From contig NC_013517.1 in the NCBI RefSeq assembly GCF_000024405.1, positions 3,503,989-3,567,988 on the forward strand: 64,000 nt of DNA, written 5' to 3'. The translations under genes and the position numbers were made by a program. The stretch comes from Sebaldella termitidis ATCC 33386. GTDB lineage: Bacteria; Fusobacteriota; Fusobacteriia; Fusobacteriales; Leptotrichiaceae. A model generated the notes under the pieces. The model made no database searches. It saw only the letters and a program-made list of their open reading frames with translations, and had not been told where the DNA came from. Position 1 is the first letter of the stretch; every line of letters begins with the position of its first letter. Below, piece after piece: positions 7,587 through 17,257 of this stretch.

Positions 7587-8615
7587 TTACTTTAAACTGT
7601 TTTCTATCTTTGCTATGTCCTCTTTTGTAAATGTAATATTAGTTTTCTCTCCGGTATCATTCAATATTTTTTCTGCTATTACTTTTGTCACAGGAGTAAT
7701 TATGTTAAAATGATCCCCGCCTTTTATATCATAAATATACAAAGGAATGTTATTCTCCTGAGCAATTTTTTTCATCTCGTCAAACTCATACCAGTAATCT
7801 GCTTCTCCTTCAAAATAAAACGTAGGAGACTGAAGTGACTTCATATAAGTTCTCGGTGATCTTATTTTAAGCTCTTCGGGATTTTTTGTATTAAAAGGGA
7901 TTGCTACACGCATTGACCCTTTCAGACGTAATTCCAAATCAGGTATTCCCCCTAAAGAAAACGCAGCCCTGAATCCTTTTGAATATTCATTACCTAATAA
8001 TGCTCTTGTTCCGCCGGTACTGTGTCCTACCACATAGATTCTGTCAGGATCAACATAAGGTATTTTTGAAAGATATTCTCTTGCTGATTCCAAATCTTCT
8101 ATTTCCCCGTAAAACATATCATAAATTCCCGGATTGGCATTTTCTCCCCTAAAGCTCGGCACCATCATTACTATTCCCGCATCTCTGAATGCTCTTCCTG
8201 TCTGATCATTTTCTGCCGGCTGATCTGTCCAGAAATAATCATCATCCCCGATTCCGCCATATCCGCCTATAAGCCATATTACTGCGGGATGCTTTTTCCC
8301 GTCTTTTGGATCAGGTGTCAGAAATGCATCCATATTACCGTCCTTTGCTTCATAATTTATAAGTAAAAATTTATCCTTAGGAGGTGTCATTGGTTTTCCG
8401 TCTCCCTGAAAGCTGTTATCCACTATTTCTGTCTGGAACTTCGAATGTGCTGTTGCCAGATCCTCATCACTCAGCTCAAAGCTATATTTTGTCTTCCCTT
8501 TTTTTTCTGTTTTTGTCTCTGTCCCCTGCTCTGTTTTATCTTTTTTTGAACCGCACGATAAAATAAGAGCTCCCAGAATAACCAATATTAATGCTAAATA
8601 CCTTTTATTTTTCAT
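7587..8615 (-). CDS. Alpha/beta-hydrolase lipoprotein (dienelactone hydrolase/prolyl oligopeptidase-like)
   Basis: A 342-residue protein. Residues 1-21 form a lipoprotein signal with lipobox LILSC, then a Lys/Glu/Thr-rich linker. The hydrolase core starts near residue 65: PAVIWLIGGYGG is the oxyanion-loop region, YVVGHSTGG carries the nucleophile serine (G-H-S-x-G), and GGDHFNIITP near the end supplies the probable histidine. The anchored enzyme should face the periplasm or the outer-membrane inner leaflet; its ester or peptide substrate is unknown. The next gene upstream, starting at 8977 on the same strand, is 26 bp away and probably co-transcribed. Confidence 0.8.
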   Translation of the reverse strand: MKNKRYLALILVILGALILSCGSKKDKTEQGTETKTEKKGKTKYSFELSDEDLATAHSKFQTEIVDNSFQGDGKPMTPPKDKFLLINYEAKDGNMDAFLTPDPKDGKKHPAVIWLIGGYGGIGDDDYFWTDQPAENDQTGRAFRDAGIVMMVPSFRGENANPGIYDMFYGEIEDLESAREYLSKIPYVDPDRIYVVGHSTGGTRALLGNEYSKGFRAAFSLGGIPDLELRLKGSMRVAIPFNTKNPEELKIRSPRTYMKSLQSPTFYFEGEADYWYEFDEMKKIAQENNIPLYIYDIKGGDHFNIITPVTKVIAEKILNDTGEKTNITFTKEDIAKIENSLK

Positions 8616-8641
8616 TTTATACTCCTCTCAAATTTTTAAAA

Positions 8642-8977
8642 TTATTTATTCTTTTTTCTTTCATATTTTTTATTAACCTTTTCCAGCCGTTCAGTCAGTA
8701 CAGGAAGACCTTTTTCCAGCCAGAAGCTGCTGTTTATCATTCCGCCTGATGCTCCGCCTTTGTCATATCCCGGAATATAATGCTCAACACCCTCTTTTAT
8801 TTCATATCCGGAAGTCAGCTTATAAAAAATATAAAAATTTTCTGTGAATCTCTCCACAGAATAAGGAAGAGACATATTGGAAAAAAATTCCTTCAAATCC
8901 TCCCATAAATGCGGATCTCCTGTCAGACCCCAATACTCAGGATGTGTTTCAAAAATTTCCGCTACAGTACCCTTCAT
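8642..8977 (-). CDS. Hypothetical protein with GDPHLW motif
   Basis: A 111-residue soluble protein from ATG 8977, chosen because GGGAGG lies 4 nt before it; an upstream in-frame TTG has no site of its own. Visible features are WGLTGDPHLWEDLKEFF near the N-terminus, a Gly-rich stretch (YDKGGASGGMINSSFW) and a basic tail. There is no signal peptide. I do not recognise the family. It is followed after 26 bp by the hydrolase lipoprotein gene on the same strand, so they may share a transcript. Confidence 0.55.
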   Translation of the reverse strand: MKGTVAEIFETHPEYWGLTGDPHLWEDLKEFFSNMSLPYSVERFTENFYIFYKLTSGYEIKEGVEHYIPGYDKGGASGGMINSSFWLEKGLPVLTERLEKVNKKYERKKNK

Positions 8978-9482
8978 AATTCCTCCCAAAATAACAAGAT
9001 TATTTCACTGGTTGATCTTACATAGTTACTATATACATAATATTATTAAAAACTTCCTTATATCAGCTGATTTACCTATATTAATTTTATAAAAGAACAA
9101 GCTCTTTTTTAGCCCATTCAAGAACTGTTTTAAAATATGTTTATTTTCTTCTTTTGATTATTTCCCATCATTTCATCACCTTTTTTTGACATCTTAAGAA
9201 AAATTATACATTGAATAGCCATATATGTCAATTTTATTGTTGTTCTGATTTTATGTCTGCTTTTTTACATAATCATATAAAAAGATACTCTTTAAAAAGA
9301 TAAAATTTATTTTCACATATACAATAGTTTCCTTATAATTGCAGTAAATATAGCACTTATTTTACTACAATAAAAAAGGATTGAATAAAAACAACACTTC
9401 AAAACAGAAAATATAATAAATACAATATTTCCCGTCCAAAGTCTGTATTAATCCAATCCAACTTCTACAAAAATACTAAATT
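8978..9482. other. AT-rich intergenic region, no gene seen
   Basis: About 500 bp of AT-rich sequence between two minus-strand genes. I found no convincing ORF with a ribosome binding site, no RNA gene and no strong hairpin. It presumably holds the promoter for the gene starting at 8977 and the 3' untranslated end of the lipoprotein gene at 9483. Confidence 0.5.
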
Positions 9483-10238
9483 TTATTTAAATGGGTGTGT
9501 TTTATAAACACTGTCAGCATCTTTAAGCAGCTTGTCAGCCTGTGCCTTACTATCAGCAAACGGCTGTCCGTAAACAAGTGTTCTTCCTAACATAACACCT
9601 GCGAAATATTCCTCCCAGCTGTTATAATCATTTTTAGCCTGAGTGACAGCTTTATTAATATAATCCCACATTTCCTGCTCAGTTATATAACCTGCACTGT
9701 GTGAAAATCTTGCCACATTTACAAGTCTGTCATAATCCCATGCACTTATTGTCTTGATTCCGTCTACTTGCTCTGCTGTGTAACCGTAGTTGTCTACAAG
9801 ATTTTTCTTTACATCTTCATAAGCCTGAAATTCTTCTGTATTTTTTTCAGCTGCTTCCGGTGTTCTTAATTCTGTCAGCATAGGATCTCCTTCTGCTCTG
9901 TGTCCCTCTGCCAAAAGACTCTCCAGAGTTTCCTTTGCAGTTGCTGTATCAGTTACTTTCCATGCGCTTCTTAATACCTGAATACTTGCATCTTTATATT
10001 CCTCAGCCTCTAAGTCATCAAAAGACATATCGTTTCTTGTAGTTAATACTGCCCCGAATACCAGTGCATTTTCCTGCTCTTTTGTAAGCTTTCCTTTTGC
10101 CTCTTCCTTAGCCGGAGCTGAAGATGTCTCAGTCTGGGCAGCAGTATCAGCCGAATCTGTTTTTTCCTCTTTCCCTTTACACGAAACTATTGTAAGTACA
10201 ACGAATAATCCAATTAATAACTTTGTTTTGTTTTTCAT
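9483..10238 (-). CDS. DUF1266-like lipoprotein
   Basis: A 251-residue protein with a lipoprotein signal (lipobox IVSCK, Cys at residue 20) and a low-complexity Ser/Ala/Glu/Lys linker to about residue 50. The mature domain has the DUF1266 pattern: SAWKVTDTATAKETLESLLAEGHR, later ISAWDYDRLVNVARFSHSAGYITEQEMWDYI, and YNSWEEYFAGVMLGR near the end. The function of this family is unknown; in most members it is a mainly helical domain. AAAGGAGAG precedes the ATG. It has no obvious operon partner, since the next upstream gene on this strand is separated by a terminator. Confidence 0.75.
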   Translation of the reverse strand: MKNKTKLLIGLFVVLTIVSCKGKEEKTDSADTAAQTETSSAPAKEEAKGKLTKEQENALVFGAVLTTRNDMSFDDLEAEEYKDASIQVLRSAWKVTDTATAKETLESLLAEGHRAEGDPMLTELRTPEAAEKNTEEFQAYEDVKKNLVDNYGYTAEQVDGIKTISAWDYDRLVNVARFSHSAGYITEQEMWDYINKAVTQAKNDYNSWEEYFAGVMLGRTLVYGQPFADSKAQADKLLKDADSVYKTHPFK

Positions 10239-10349
10239 AAATCTCTCCTTTTTAAAATGATCGTTCTATCTTATCATAATTTCTATATTTTTTCAAATTT
10301 ATATCTAAATACTCTTATACTTCTATATAAATATTAATTAAAATAAAAA

Positions 10350-10375
10350 AGACCATCACTCCGTTGTAATAGTCT
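10350..10375 (-). terminator. Intrinsic terminator of the HAD phosphatase gene
   Basis: On the minus strand, AGACTATTAC and GTGATGGTCT form a 10-bp stem with two G-U wobbles and a six-base loop, followed by TTTTTTATTTT. It lies about 20 bp after the stop at 10395. The wobbles pair only in the minus-strand RNA, which fixes the orientation. Confidence 0.75.
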
Positions 10376-10394
10376 CCATACCAACCTGTTTTTA

Positions 10395-11669
10395 TTATTT
10401 AACTAATTGTTCCGCTTTACTTCCCAAAAGTATTGTTTTTTCTGTCGGAATAAATAATCCAGTATTCTCATTACGTCCTTGTAGATAATATACTGCATTG
10501 CTTTTCCCTATACTTACTTCTGCCTTTTTGGAAAGCTCACCTATAGGTCCGCCTTTAACACGGTTAATTATTAAACCAACCTGCATATCCTTGTAATCAG
10601 ACAGCATATTATAGTCACCGTCGCTGTCTCCTGCTACAAGTATCGGCCCTTTTCCGCCATGGTTCGGTCTGATAAACTTATCAATAGTTTTCGATTTTCC
10701 TGCTCCCTGAGTCTGGAAGTAATTATTATAATCATACTGATTTATATATCTTCCTTTGTCGTCAGTTTTTAGCTGCATTGCGAATACATTGCTTCTTTTT
10801 ACATTTAATCCGTATTTAGGATTAGTCGCAGCTACTACAATTACATCAATAAATGAAGCAGAACATACATAAACTTCTATCCCGTTATCCATCAGCGTAT
10901 TGTAAAGATTTGTCATTTCAGGCATTATACGAAGACCTGTCTTATATGTTACGCTTACTATCCCGGCTTTTCCCGGTCTTTCCTTAGGACTTGTCCATGT
11001 TACTTTCTTATAGTCGTTTCTTTTCAGCCAGTAATCTGTAGAATCCTCTGCCAGCTTCTGCACTTCTTCTGAAGTCATTCCAGTGAACAGATATGTCACC
11101 CACGGATAACTTATATCAGCACTAAATGTTCCTCCTATTGCATCATACAGATAACGAACCTTAGTTATAAAATCTGTATATTCCGGAGCTTTTTTTATTT
11201 CTGCCAGAGATTTATTCCCTTTTCCGCCAAGCTCTTTATAGTTGTTATATAACCATGTATAGCTTGTTACACAGTCCTCGGCAACTATATCGATGTTTAG
11301 CTTTTCACCTTTTGAATTTTTGAATTCATCTGCAAAGCTGCCTTTTGGCACCTCTGTTTTCAAAGCTGCATCAAGCTGCTGCGGTGTCATCTTAAATCTC
11401 AGGTTTTCCAGCTGATAAATCAAAAGTGCTTCCTGAATGTCGTTCATAGCTGTAGTGTTATCAAAATCGAATACTGCATAAGGCTTGCTTCTGATATTAT
11501 AATCCTGATTGTTAATGCTGTTTTTTTCAATCATTCTGTTCAAAGCCGCATAAGTATCCGGTGCCCAGTTCTGAGCTTTTAATTTTGTTTCCTTTACCGG
11601 CAGTGCATAAGCAAAAACTGACATAAATACCATGAAAATTAATGCTAATACTCTTTTTCCATTTTTCAT
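10395..11669 (-). CDS. Secreted HAD-superfamily phosphatase
   Basis: A 424-residue protein with an N-terminal signal peptide (cleavage after about AYA, residue 22). HAD motif I is FDFDNTT (nucleophile and general-acid aspartates), motif II lies in VYVCSASF, and motif III/IV is LVAGDSDGDYNM. The long insert between motifs I and II is a helical cap. The pattern resembles periplasmic phosphorylcholine/phosphoserine phosphatase-like enzymes (HAD type I). Substrate is unknown. CAGGAGG precedes the ATG. The unusually long leader upstream is described separately. Confidence 0.8.
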   Translation of the reverse strand: MKNGKRVLALIFMVFMSVFAYALPVKETKLKAQNWAPDTYAALNRMIEKNSINNQDYNIRSKPYAVFDFDNTTAMNDIQEALLIYQLENLRFKMTPQQLDAALKTEVPKGSFADEFKNSKGEKLNIDIVAEDCVTSYTWLYNNYKELGGKGNKSLAEIKKAPEYTDFITKVRYLYDAIGGTFSADISYPWVTYLFTGMTSEEVQKLAEDSTDYWLKRNDYKKVTWTSPKERPGKAGIVSVTYKTGLRIMPEMTNLYNTLMDNGIEVYVCSASFIDVIVVAATNPKYGLNVKRSNVFAMQLKTDDKGRYINQYDYNNYFQTQGAGKSKTIDKFIRPNHGGKGPILVAGDSDGDYNMLSDYKDMQVGLIINRVKGGPIGELSKKAEVSIGKSNAVYYLQGRNENTGLFIPTEKTILLGSKAEQLVK

Positions 11670-12076
11670 ATTCTTTCCTCCTGATAAAATTTTTTATGTA
11701 ATATATTTAAATTCCCTGAAATAAACAGGGACAATTACATACTTCGGAAGAAAAATACTTCTTAATTGCAAAAACCTCCTTAAAAAAATTCACTATTAAA
11801 AGTTTACCCTGAAAATACAGCAGTGTCAATTTTTCTACAAAAGGAAAAAACGAATAATAGTTTTGCTTTTTATTTTTATTTGTAAAAAAGATGCTCTTGC
11901 AGCATCTGTCTGAGTAGTTATCCGACCCTTATATTCCTGATTCCAAGACTTATTTATCTTATATCTTTATTATTTTCTCTGATTTTTTATAAATTTATTC
12001 TCTTACATTTTCAGAATTTTTTTTAATTTAAAAAAATCTATATAATATAAATATTGAAATGTTTCATTTAAATTTT
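11670..12076. other. Intergenic region: HAD gene leader and GNAT terminator
   Basis: On the minus strand this holds the leader of the HAD phosphatase gene. It contains a perfect AAGGAGG (11781-11775) that is not followed by an ATG, and a TCCCTG/CAGGGA hairpin (about 11713-11731). A 7-bp hairpin at 11889-11907 is described as a terminator. I saw no convincing gene in the remaining AT-rich sequence. Confidence 0.45.
11885..11907 (-). terminator. Intrinsic terminator downstream of the GNAT gene
   Basis: AGATGCT and AGCATCT (11889-11895, 11901-11907) form a 7-bp stem with a five-base loop; on the minus strand it is followed by a run of six T residues. It lies about 170 bp after the acetyltransferase stop. 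Confidence 0.65.
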
Positions 12077-12577
12077 CTATTCTAAATTTAGATTATGGTA
12101 AAACAATATAATATCCTCATATTTTCCATTTTTCATTAAAAAACCTCCCGGTATTGTCCCCAGCCGGACAAATCCAAGCTTTTCATACAGCTTAATCGCA
12201 CTGTAATTCGTTTTGACAACAGCATTAAACTGTAAAATTTTGAAACCAAGCTCTTTTGATTTTTTTATAGAATGCTGCACTAATTTTTCACCGATATGTA
12301 ATCCTCTGGCTGCAGATTTTACTGCATAGCTCGCATTTGAAAGATGTCCGCAACGTCCGATATTATTCGGATGCAGTGTATACAGCCCTAATATTTCCTG
12401 TGTATTTTCATTTACAGCCGCTCCTGTAAATGATTGTTCGGCAAAAAATACAGCTGCTTCATCCTGTGTTAATTTCTCAGTCTGAGGAAATGCAATTCCT
12501 GAATCAATAACTTCATTCCAGATTTCTATCATTTGTTCCAAATCTTTTTCTGAATATTCTCTTATAGTGATCTCCAT
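12077..12577 (-). CDS. GNAT-family N-acetyltransferase
   Basis: About 166 residues from ATG 12577, chosen because GGAGGG lies 7 nt upstream; the reading frame extends a further 20 codons without a better site. The GNAT core is visible: AVKSAARGLHIGEKLVQHSIKKSKELGFKIL is motif A (acetyl-CoA pyrophosphate loop, R-G-x-x-I-G) and TNYSAIKLYEKLGFVRLGTIPGGF is the C-terminal acceptor region. The pattern is close to phosphinothricin/amino-acid acetyltransferase-like members, but the substrate cannot be inferred. It appears to be a single-gene unit. Confidence 0.85.
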   Translation of the reverse strand: MEITIREYSEKDLEQMIEIWNEVIDSGIAFPQTEKLTQDEAAVFFAEQSFTGAAVNENTQEILGLYTLHPNNIGRCGHLSNASYAVKSAARGLHIGEKLVQHSIKKSKELGFKILQFNAVVKTNYSAIKLYEKLGFVRLGTIPGGFLMKNGKYEDIILFYHNLNLE

Positions 12578-12669
12578 AATATTTCCCTCCAAATAAAAAT
12601 TTATCTGTTGATATTTCCAGAAAAATATCTCATTCATATTAAACTATCCCTATTCTACCACATAAAAAA

Positions 12670-12697
12670 TAAACCTGCATGAGATTTCACAGGTTTA
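12670..12697 (-). terminator. Terminator of the cellobiose/chitobiose PTS operon
   Basis: TAAACCTG and CAGGTTTA form an 8-bp stem with a 12-base loop. On the minus strand the right arm runs into ATTTTTTATG. It is located 34 bp after the chbG-like stop, the last gene of the operon. Confidence 0.8.
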
Positions 12698-12730
12698 CTA
12701 ATAATTATTTAGGATTTATATTTTATAAAA

Positions 12731-13480
12731 TTACAAAACAGAATAATCTGCTATCTCTATCCCTTTGCTTGTGATAAATTCTTTTATTTCATCACTTGTA
12801 ATAACATCCAGCTCTGTGAGTCTGGGATAATTATACGAACTCTTCAGCGTATCTGTACATAAGAAAGCAGGATGACACATTAATTCCACCACATCATATA
12901 TCATTGCATCCTCAACGAAAGCTTTAAAGTCCTCTGCTCCTACTTTATCAGCATAATACCTGTCTTCAAATAAGTCTATAGTTTTCAAAAATGAAGGAAT
13001 AACAATTTCCTCTCCTGTTCTCGTAGTCCTTCCGGTTCTCCCCACTCTTACAGGAAGATCATATTCTTTCGCAACAGCAAAGACCGCTTCTGTCATTTTC
13101 AGACTGTACAGATGAACATGATGATGACCGTCAAGATGTGTAGGCTTTATCCCCATATCTATCAGCTTGTCTATTTGTACTCTCATTTCTGTTTTTATTT
13201 CTTCGATATCGGCTTCTTTCATTAATTCAGGATATTTCTTAAATATACCGTCTTTATCCACGAGTGTTTTTCCCAAAGACAATGACTTTTCTATAAAAGT
13301 AAGATGAACCCCTATCGAAGTAATTCCTTCTTTTTTGGCGAGATTTATTGCATGCTCCGCATAAGGCATATTCATCATAATTGTAGTAGATGAAAGTACA
13401 CCGTTTTTTATAGCTTCTACTATACCATAGTTTATTCCTCTTGTTCTTCCAAAATCGTCTGCATTAATTATCAGTTTCAA
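12731..13480 (-). CDS. chbG: ChbG/YdjC-family carbohydrate deacetylase
   Basis: A 249-residue soluble enzyme of the YdjC/ChbG fold. The N-terminus IINADDFG supplies the metal-binding Asp pair, SIGVHLTF the next His, and THLDGHHHVHL the H-x-x-x-H type site. ChbG of enterobacteria removes one acetyl group from chitobiose-6-phosphate and chitotriose-6-phosphate so the product can induce and be hydrolysed. Translation starts at TTG, supported by GGAGGTG at proper spacing. It is the last gene of the PTS operon, separated from the preceding gene by a long hairpin. Presence of this gene suggests that chito-oligosaccharides are among the operon's substrates. Confidence 0.87.
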   Translation of the reverse strand: MKLIINADDFGRTRGINYGIVEAIKNGVLSSTTIMMNMPYAEHAINLAKKEGITSIGVHLTFIEKSLSLGKTLVDKDGIFKKYPELMKEADIEEIKTEMRVQIDKLIDMGIKPTHLDGHHHVHLYSLKMTEAVFAVAKEYDLPVRVGRTGRTTRTGEEIVIPSFLKTIDLFEDRYYADKVGAEDFKAFVEDAMIYDVVELMCHPAFLCTDTLKSSYNYPRLTELDVITSDEIKEFITSKGIEIADYSVL

Positions 13481-13501
13481 TTTTACACCTCCGGAAACTT
13501 C

Positions 13502-13550
13502 AGGTCTTTGGCAGCAGTATATTTTTTCACAGATACTCTGTCAAAGACCT
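13502..13550 (-). other. Intercistronic hairpin before chbG
   Basis: AGGTCTTTG (13502-13510) pairs with CAAAGACCT (13542-13550), and the stem continues inward through GCAG/AGTAT pairings with one wobble and one bulge to about 18 bp. It sits between the phosphatase stop and the chbG start within one operon. No T tract follows on the minus strand, so it looks like an mRNA processing or stability element rather than a terminator. Confidence 0.65.
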
Positions 13551-13591
13551 CTCCTTATCTCAAACAGCTCCCCCGGCTTTCACAGTTAATT

Positions 13592-14242
13592 TCAGGCTCT
13601 GCTGCTTTCTTTCATTATTTCTCTGCCTTTTTCTATGTATTTCGTTATTCCGAAATCTTCCACGGTAAATTTACCGTCTTCCCATGTTACTATATTTGCA
13701 CTGCAGTTTGGTATCTGTTCCTTTATTTCAATATCCGGCTTTACAGTTCTTAAAAAGTTCAAAATAGATGTCCCATGAGAAACAACCAGAATATTTCCGC
13801 CGGTTTCCCTGTTTTCCTCTATTATTTCATCATATGCCCTTTTCTGTCTTTCCACCAGATCATCAATACTTTCACCATTTGGAAACTTGAAGTCTTTTCT
13901 CCCCGCATGAAGTTTTTCTATTAATCCCGGATGCTCTTTTTTTACTGTTGCTGATTTTTCTCCTTCAAGATCTCCGAAAAACATCTCTTTCAAGTCTTTT
14001 AACATTGTCAGATCCAGCTCTCTTTCCTGTAATAAAATCAAAGCCGTATCTGCTGCTCTTTCACTTGTGCTTGAATATGCCGCCGAGAATTTTATATCTT
14101 TCATTCCTTCCGCAGCATACTCTGCTACCTCTATTCCCTCAGGTGTCAGCGGTGCATCACAGTAACCCTGCATTCTTAAAAACTTGTTGAATAGTGTCTG
14201 TCCGTGTCTTACTATGTAAAGTACTATCTTTTTATCATTCAT
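13592..14242 (-). CDS. Histidine phosphatase (phosphoglycerate mutase-like) family protein
   Basis: A 216-residue protein with the branch-1 histidine phosphatase motif YIVRHGQTLFN at the N-terminus (His and Arg of the phosphate pocket), YSSTSERAADTA in the middle and ILVVSHGTSI near residue 155 with the second catalytic His. The family contains mutases and many small-molecule phosphatases. In a PTS operon a sugar-phosphate phosphatase is plausible but not shown. GGCAGG lies before the ATG; the gene follows the GH1 gene at 99 bp. Confidence 0.87.
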   Translation of the reverse strand: MNDKKIVLYIVRHGQTLFNKFLRMQGYCDAPLTPEGIEVAEYAAEGMKDIKFSAAYSSTSERAADTALILLQERELDLTMLKDLKEMFFGDLEGEKSATVKKEHPGLIEKLHAGRKDFKFPNGESIDDLVERQKRAYDEIIEENRETGGNILVVSHGTSILNFLRTVKPDIEIKEQIPNCSANIVTWEDGKFTVEDFGITKYIEKGREIMKESSRA

Positions 14243-14341
14243 TTTTGAACCTGCCTTTTGCTTTTTTAGATATTTATATTATAGCACTTATACACTATTT
14301 TTTCATTTTTTACTTTCATTTTTTAAACTGTTCTCAAATAC

Positions 14342-15853
<1,512 letters not shown>

Positions 15854-15856
15854 CAT

Positions 15857-17182
15857 CTATTGTTTGTCAAAAAAATCTTTAAACTGAGGAAGATATTTTT
15901 TGTGAGCTATTAATAATTCATCTAATACCTTTTTACCGATAGTGCTTCCAGGTACTAAAGGATTAGTAATGAATGCTTCTAATGCTATTTTATAATCTCC
16001 AGTTACAGCCGCTTCTATTGTAAGTTCTTCCATTGCTTTCATTATCTGGATATATCCTCTTTGTGCAGTAGGAAATTTCCCGAAATTAAGAGGTCTTGGA
16101 CCGGATGCAGTTATATATGCAGTAGTTTCTATAGCACAGTCATAAGGAAGATCATCTATTGTTCCGTTATTACGCGTATTTACTACCATTAATATTTTTT
16201 TGTCATTATGTATTGAATTTATCAATTCACATGCAGCATCTGAATAATATGCTCCTCCTCTTTTTTCAAGCTGTGTAGGCTTATCTTTTAAGTCTGGATT
16301 TTTATATAGTTCAAATAATTCTTCTTCCACTCTTTTTACCACTTCACCACGAGTTCCTTCATTTTTATAGCTTTCAAGTCCTTTTTGAAGCATATCGTCC
16401 TGAAGATAATAGTATCTGTGATAATAACACGGTATCATTCCTAAGTGATCAAGCTGATCCTGAAGAAAATGCATTACTTCTATATTAGCCACTCCTGCTT
16501 CTTCTTCGCTTATTACTTTCGCAGCTACTTCTCCTGTTATATCATTACCTTTATTATCATATACCTTGTGCCATACAAAGTGGTTTAATCCTGCAAAGTG
16601 GAAAAACAATTCACTGGCATCCTTGCCAAGAAGCTTTGATTCGCTCATCATATGGTTTACAGGAACATTGCACAGTCCCACCACTTTTTCATATTTCCCA
16701 TACTTCAATACTGCTTCTGTTACCATTCCTGCCGGATTTGTAAAGTTTACGAGCCATGCATCAGGACAAAGTCTTTTCATGTCTTCAACTATAGAAAGAA
16801 TTACCGGAATTGTACGAAATGCTTTCAGCATTCCGCCGGGACCGTTTGTTTCCTGACCAAGCAGACCATTTTCAAAAGGTATTCTTTCATCTTTTATACG
16901 AGCATCAAGGAAACCAACCCTGAATTGTGTTGTTACGAAATCAGCACCTTTCAAAGCTTCTTCTCTGTCCAGAGTCAGATGTATCTGCCAGTCCAGTCCA
17001 GCTTTTTCTACCATACGTTTTGCCAGATTCCCCACTATTTCAAGCTTCTCTTTCCCCTCTTCTATGTCAACAAGCCAAATTTCCCTTATTGGAAGCTCCG
17101 CACTTCTCTTAATAAATCCCTCAATCAGTTCCGGTGTGTAGCTGGAACCTCCGCCAATAGTTACAATTTTAATTTTTGACAT
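15857..17182 (-). CDS. chbF: Glycoside hydrolase family 4, 6-phospho-beta-glucosidase
   Basis: A 441-residue enzyme with the GH4 N-terminal NAD-binding loop (VTIGGGSSYTPELIEGF) and the motifs GLLGQETNGPGGMLKAFRTIPV, VNFTNPAGMVTEA and VGLCNVPVNHM; the last cysteine and the following HFAGLNHFVWH histidine are the metal ligands known for the family. These enzymes cleave phospho-disaccharides by an NAD/Mn-dependent redox elimination mechanism. It is the first catabolic gene after the transporter genes. The close match to the CelF/LicH/ChbF branch supports beta-linked phospho-disaccharides as substrates. Confidence 0.92.
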   Translation of the reverse strand: MSKIKIVTIGGGSSYTPELIEGFIKRSAELPIREIWLVDIEEGKEKLEIVGNLAKRMVEKAGLDWQIHLTLDREEALKGADFVTTQFRVGFLDARIKDERIPFENGLLGQETNGPGGMLKAFRTIPVILSIVEDMKRLCPDAWLVNFTNPAGMVTEAVLKYGKYEKVVGLCNVPVNHMMSESKLLGKDASELFFHFAGLNHFVWHKVYDNKGNDITGEVAAKVISEEEAGVANIEVMHFLQDQLDHLGMIPCYYHRYYYLQDDMLQKGLESYKNEGTRGEVVKRVEEELFELYKNPDLKDKPTQLEKRGGAYYSDAACELINSIHNDKKILMVVNTRNNGTIDDLPYDCAIETTAYITASGPRPLNFGKFPTAQRGYIQIMKAMEELTIEAAVTGDYKIALEAFITNPLVPGSTIGKKVLDELLIAHKKYLPQFKDFFDKQ

Positions 17183-17257
17183 GTTACCATCATCTCCTTA
17201 TATAAAATTTGTTAGTTGAATATATATATTTATTATATTATATCACTTTATCACCTT

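Noticed and set aside
16652-17179. Plus-strand open frame of 175 codons opposite the GH4 gene
   Set aside because: It lies entirely antisense to a strongly recognisable enzyme, has no ribosome binding site, and its translation shows no coherent domain. The same applies to other plus-strand frames opposite the GH1, GltX and autotransporter genes.
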